Assembly (NCBI GenBank): GCA_027459525.1
Contig: DAIDIC010000197.1
Coordinates: 1-6,863 of the forward strand
From: JAJYBV01 sp021812265
Lineage (GTDB): Bacteria; Chloroflexota; Ktedonobacteria; Ktedonobacterales; JACDGC01
Direction of reading: 5' to 3'
Length of the DNA: 6,863 nt
The translations under genes and the position numbers were made by a program. This document shows positions 5,114 to 6,863 of the stretch, in pieces; within the stretch, counting starts at the first letter, position 1; every line of letters begins with the position of its first letter. Below the pieces are notes generated by a model. It searched no databases, was not told the DNA's origin, and saw only the letters and a list, made by a program, of their open reading frames with translations.

Positions 5114-6679
5114 ATGCAGTATATTCTGGCAATCGATCTAGGAACATCCGGACCCAAAGTAGCGTTGCTGTCCATTCACGGTGAAATAATTGATAGTGAA
5201 TTTGAAGAAGTAAAACTTCTCCTCGTGGAGAATGGCGGCGCAGAACAATCTCCTGATGAATGGTGGCGAGCAATCGATGTATCAGTAAAACGGCTTTTAT
5301 CGCGAAAACCCGTTCCTAGCAGTGATATCATCGCAATTGCAAGCACAACACAGTGGTCGGGAACAGTGGCAGTAGATAAAACCGGCAAGGCGCTGGGAAA
5401 CGCTATCATCTGGATGGATTCTCGCGGCGTTGCGGATATCAATACTATGATCCGCGGAGCCATCAATATAGAAGGATATGGGATGGGCAAGCTTTTAAAG
5501 TGGATTAACCGCACCGGCGGCGCGCCCGGAAAAGCCGGCAAAGATCCTATTGCGCATATTCTCTATTTGAAACGCAATCATCCGGATCTCTATCGCCAAG
5601 CGCATACATTTTTGGAGCCGGTAGATTACCTAGGAGCGCAATTAACAGGGAACATTGCGGCGTCGTATAATTCAATCGTCATCCATTGGCTTACAGACAA
5701 CCGAAACATCAATCATATTCACTACGATAAAGGCTTGCTGCGGCTGGCCAAGATTGACGCCGCCAAACTTCCTGAACTCAAGCCAGCAAACTCCGTTCTG
5801 GGTGTATTATCGAAAGATATTGCCCGAGACTGGGGTTTAAACGAAACTGTTCAAGTTATTATGGGGTCTCCCGACGTACACTCCGCAATTGTTGGCTCCG
5901 GAGCAGTTAAAGATTATGAGGCCAATCTTTATGTTGGCACATCATCTTGGCTAATTTGCCATGTTCCGTTTAAAAAAACCGACCTCTTTCACAACTTAGC
6001 GTCGCTTCCTTCGGCTATCCCCGGGCGGTACCTGTTAACCAATGAACAAGAATGCGCCGGCGTTAATTTGCAGTTTTTGCGTGACAACATTATCTTCCAT
6101 ACTGATGAATGCGCTACACCAAAACCTGCCAACGCCTATGAGCTTTTTAATCAAATGGCTGCCCGTGTTCCTCCCGGCAGTGATAAATTGATTTTTACGC
6201 CTTGGCTCTATGGAGAGCGCACCCCAATAGAGGATCCATCTGTGCGGGGCGGCTTCTTCAATCAATCATTGCGCGCTACACACGAACATTATGCGCGGGC
6301 AGTGATGGAAGGTGTGGCGTATAACTCTCGCTGGCTGCTGCAATATGTGGAAAACTTCATTGGCAAACCTTTAACAACCATCAACTTCACCGGCGGCGGA
6401 GCGCAATCTGATTTATGGTGTCAGATCTTTGCTGATATCTTTGATCGCCCTATTCGCCAGATAGAAAATCCCATGCAGTCAAATGCGCGCGGCGCTGCCT
6501 TGCTGGCAAGCGCGGCGTTAGGGTACATCACCTATGAGGACATTGGAAAATACGTCTCTGCCACAAAAACCTACACACCAAACCCAAGTAATCGTAACAT
6601 ATACGACGGATTATTCCGGGAGTTTTTAGAGATATATAAGGCAAACAAGAAAATATATGCGCGGTTAAACAATATGTAA
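5114..6679 (+). CDS. FGGY-family carbohydrate kinase (xylulokinase-like)
   Basis: 521 residues, a typical length for the family, which transfers the ATP gamma-phosphate to a sugar or polyol in the cytoplasm. Marks in order: the first phosphate motif AIDLGTSGPKVAL (6-18); TTQWSGTVAVD (78-88); WMDSRG (100-105) in the sugar site region; MGSPDVHSAIVGSGA (250-264) with Asp254 as the likely catalytic base; the second phosphate motif LYVGTSSWL (272-280); TPWLYGERTP (362-371); and the adenosine-site motif FTGGGAQSDLWCQIFADIF (425-443). The layout is most like xylulokinase, but the substrate pocket cannot be read with certainty and other pentulose or polyol substrates are possible. The start is set by AAAGGAG (5098-5104) 9 bases upstream. 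No isomerase or transporter lies next to it within the window. A LacI-type palindrome upstream fits sugar-induced control. Confidence 0.92.
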   Translation: MQYILAIDLGTSGPKVALLSIHGEIIDSEFEEVKLLLVENGGAEQSPDEWWRAIDVSVKRLLSRKPVPSSDIIAIASTTQWSGTVAVDKTGKALGNAIIWMDSRGVADINTMIRGAINIEGYGMGKLLKWINRTGGAPGKAGKDPIAHILYLKRNHPDLYRQAHTFLEPVDYLGAQLTGNIAASYNSIVIHWLTDNRNINHIHYDKGLLRLAKIDAAKLPELKPANSVLGVLSKDIARDWGLNETVQVIMGSPDVHSAIVGSGAVKDYEANLYVGTSSWLICHVPFKKTDLFHNLASLPSAIPGRYLLTNEQECAGVNLQFLRDNIIFHTDECATPKPANAYELFNQMAARVPPGSDKLIFTPWLYGERTPIEDPSVRGGFFNQSLRATHEHYARAVMEGVAYNSRWLLQYVENFIGKPLTTINFTGGGAQSDLWCQIFADIFDRPIRQIENPMQSNARGAALLASAALGYITYEDIGKYVSATKTYTPNPSNRNIYDGLFREFLEIYKANKKIYARLNNM

Positions 6680-6707
6680 GCGTGCGCTATAAACCGCACA
6701 GCGCTTT
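6678..6707 (+). terminator. weak hairpin after the kinase stop
   Basis: AAGC-GTGCG (6678-6686) can pair with CGCAC and GCTT (6695-6699, 6703-6706) with a 3-nt bulge, followed only by TAATTT. An alternative stem GCGCT/AGCGC (6684-6688 with 6700-6704) competes. It may end the kinase transcript, but the T-run is poor. Confidence 0.35.
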
Positions 6708-6723
6708 AATTTGCTGAAAAAGA

Positions 6724-6863
6724 GGTAGTGACTCTAGGATAAGGTGATAGAATAGAAGAATGAAAAGGAGGTGCACCATGCCCCAAAAAGAAACCGAACA
6801 ACAAAGGCCAGCGTGTCCAAATGCCGATTGTCCGCAACCGCGAGTCATCTTGAATGGCAGCAA
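6724..6863 (+). mobile_element. probable left end of an insertion sequence (IS1-like), cut by the window
   Basis: A small gene with a transposase-style N-terminus starts at 6778, 98 bases after the kinase. GGTAGTGACTC at 6724-6734 is a candidate left terminal inverted repeat, since IS1-type elements begin with GG and place their first gene some 50 bases inside. The right end lies outside the window, so neither the inverted repeat nor a target duplication can be verified. Confidence 0.4.
6778..6863 (+). CDS. N-terminus of a zinc-ribbon protein, probably an IS1-type transposase
   Basis: Only the first 28 codons are in the window. The ribosome binding site AAGGAGGTG (6765-6773) is the strongest here and fixes the ATG at 6778. 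After a charged N-terminus comes ACPNADCPQPRVILNGS, a CX4C half zinc ribbon (Cys13, Cys18) followed by 'V.LNG'. This is how InsA-like parts of IS1-family transposases begin (C..C......V.NG), ahead of a second cysteine pair and a helix-turn-helix. The second cysteine pair and the catalytic domain would lie beyond the right edge. Another zinc-ribbon DNA-binding protein is the main alternative. Confidence 0.6.
   Translation, partial: MPQKETEQQRPACPNADCPQPRVILNGS

Noticed and set aside
5176..5541. 121-codon minus-strand open frame inside the sugar kinase
   Set aside because: It is antisense to conserved kinase motifs and is Pro/Ser/Ile-rich as expected of a shadow frame.

Overview
This window looks like a chromosomal stretch from a moderately AT-rich bacterium. 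It shows Shine-Dalgarno starts, sigma70-type promoters, a PadR regulator and no archaeal or eukaryotic signs. A tentative lean toward Chloroflexota (Ktedonobacteria-like) or a related Gram-positive-like lineage rests on the style of the orphan anchored protein and of the acyl-CoA synthetase. No marker gene fixes the taxonomy.

Layout from left to right. Bases 1-129 may hold the tail of a gene cut by the window edge. Bases 130-350 are non-coding and carry the first copy of a short repeat with inverted ends. A small membrane-anchored protein of unknown function follows (351-908). A perfect consensus sigma70 promoter (TTGACA, 17 bp, TATAAT) overlaps its stop codon and should drive a 642-residue acetyl/propionyl-type acyl-CoA synthetase (1082-3010) through a leader of about 140 nt. 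Between this gene and the convergent gene on the other strand lie the second, longer copy of the repeat, flanked by an exact 8-bp direct repeat, and one or two terminator-like hairpins (3222-3316).

On the minus strand, a PadR-family regulator (4340-4732) and a six-span membrane protein (3336-4343) form a two-gene operon whose reading frames overlap by ATGA. Upstream of padR is a likely promoter with an inverted and direct repeat array just at its start point, a good candidate for the PadR autoregulatory operator. Divergently on the plus strand is an FGGY-family sugar kinase (5114-6679), xylulokinase-like. Its long upstream region has a perfect 12-bp palindrome of the LacI-operator type and a stem-loop in the leader. 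The right edge enters what looks like an insertion sequence: a strong ribosome binding site and the first 28 codons of a protein with a CX4C zinc-ribbon start, as in IS1-type transposases.

The genes do not form one pathway. The synthetase activates a short organic acid, the kinase phosphorylates a sugar under probable LacI-type control from elsewhere, and the PadR/membrane pair is a self-contained regulatory unit. I see no clear new defence or biosynthetic system. The least ordinary items are the paired non-autonomous repeat, the operator arrays, and the two uncharacterised membrane proteins.
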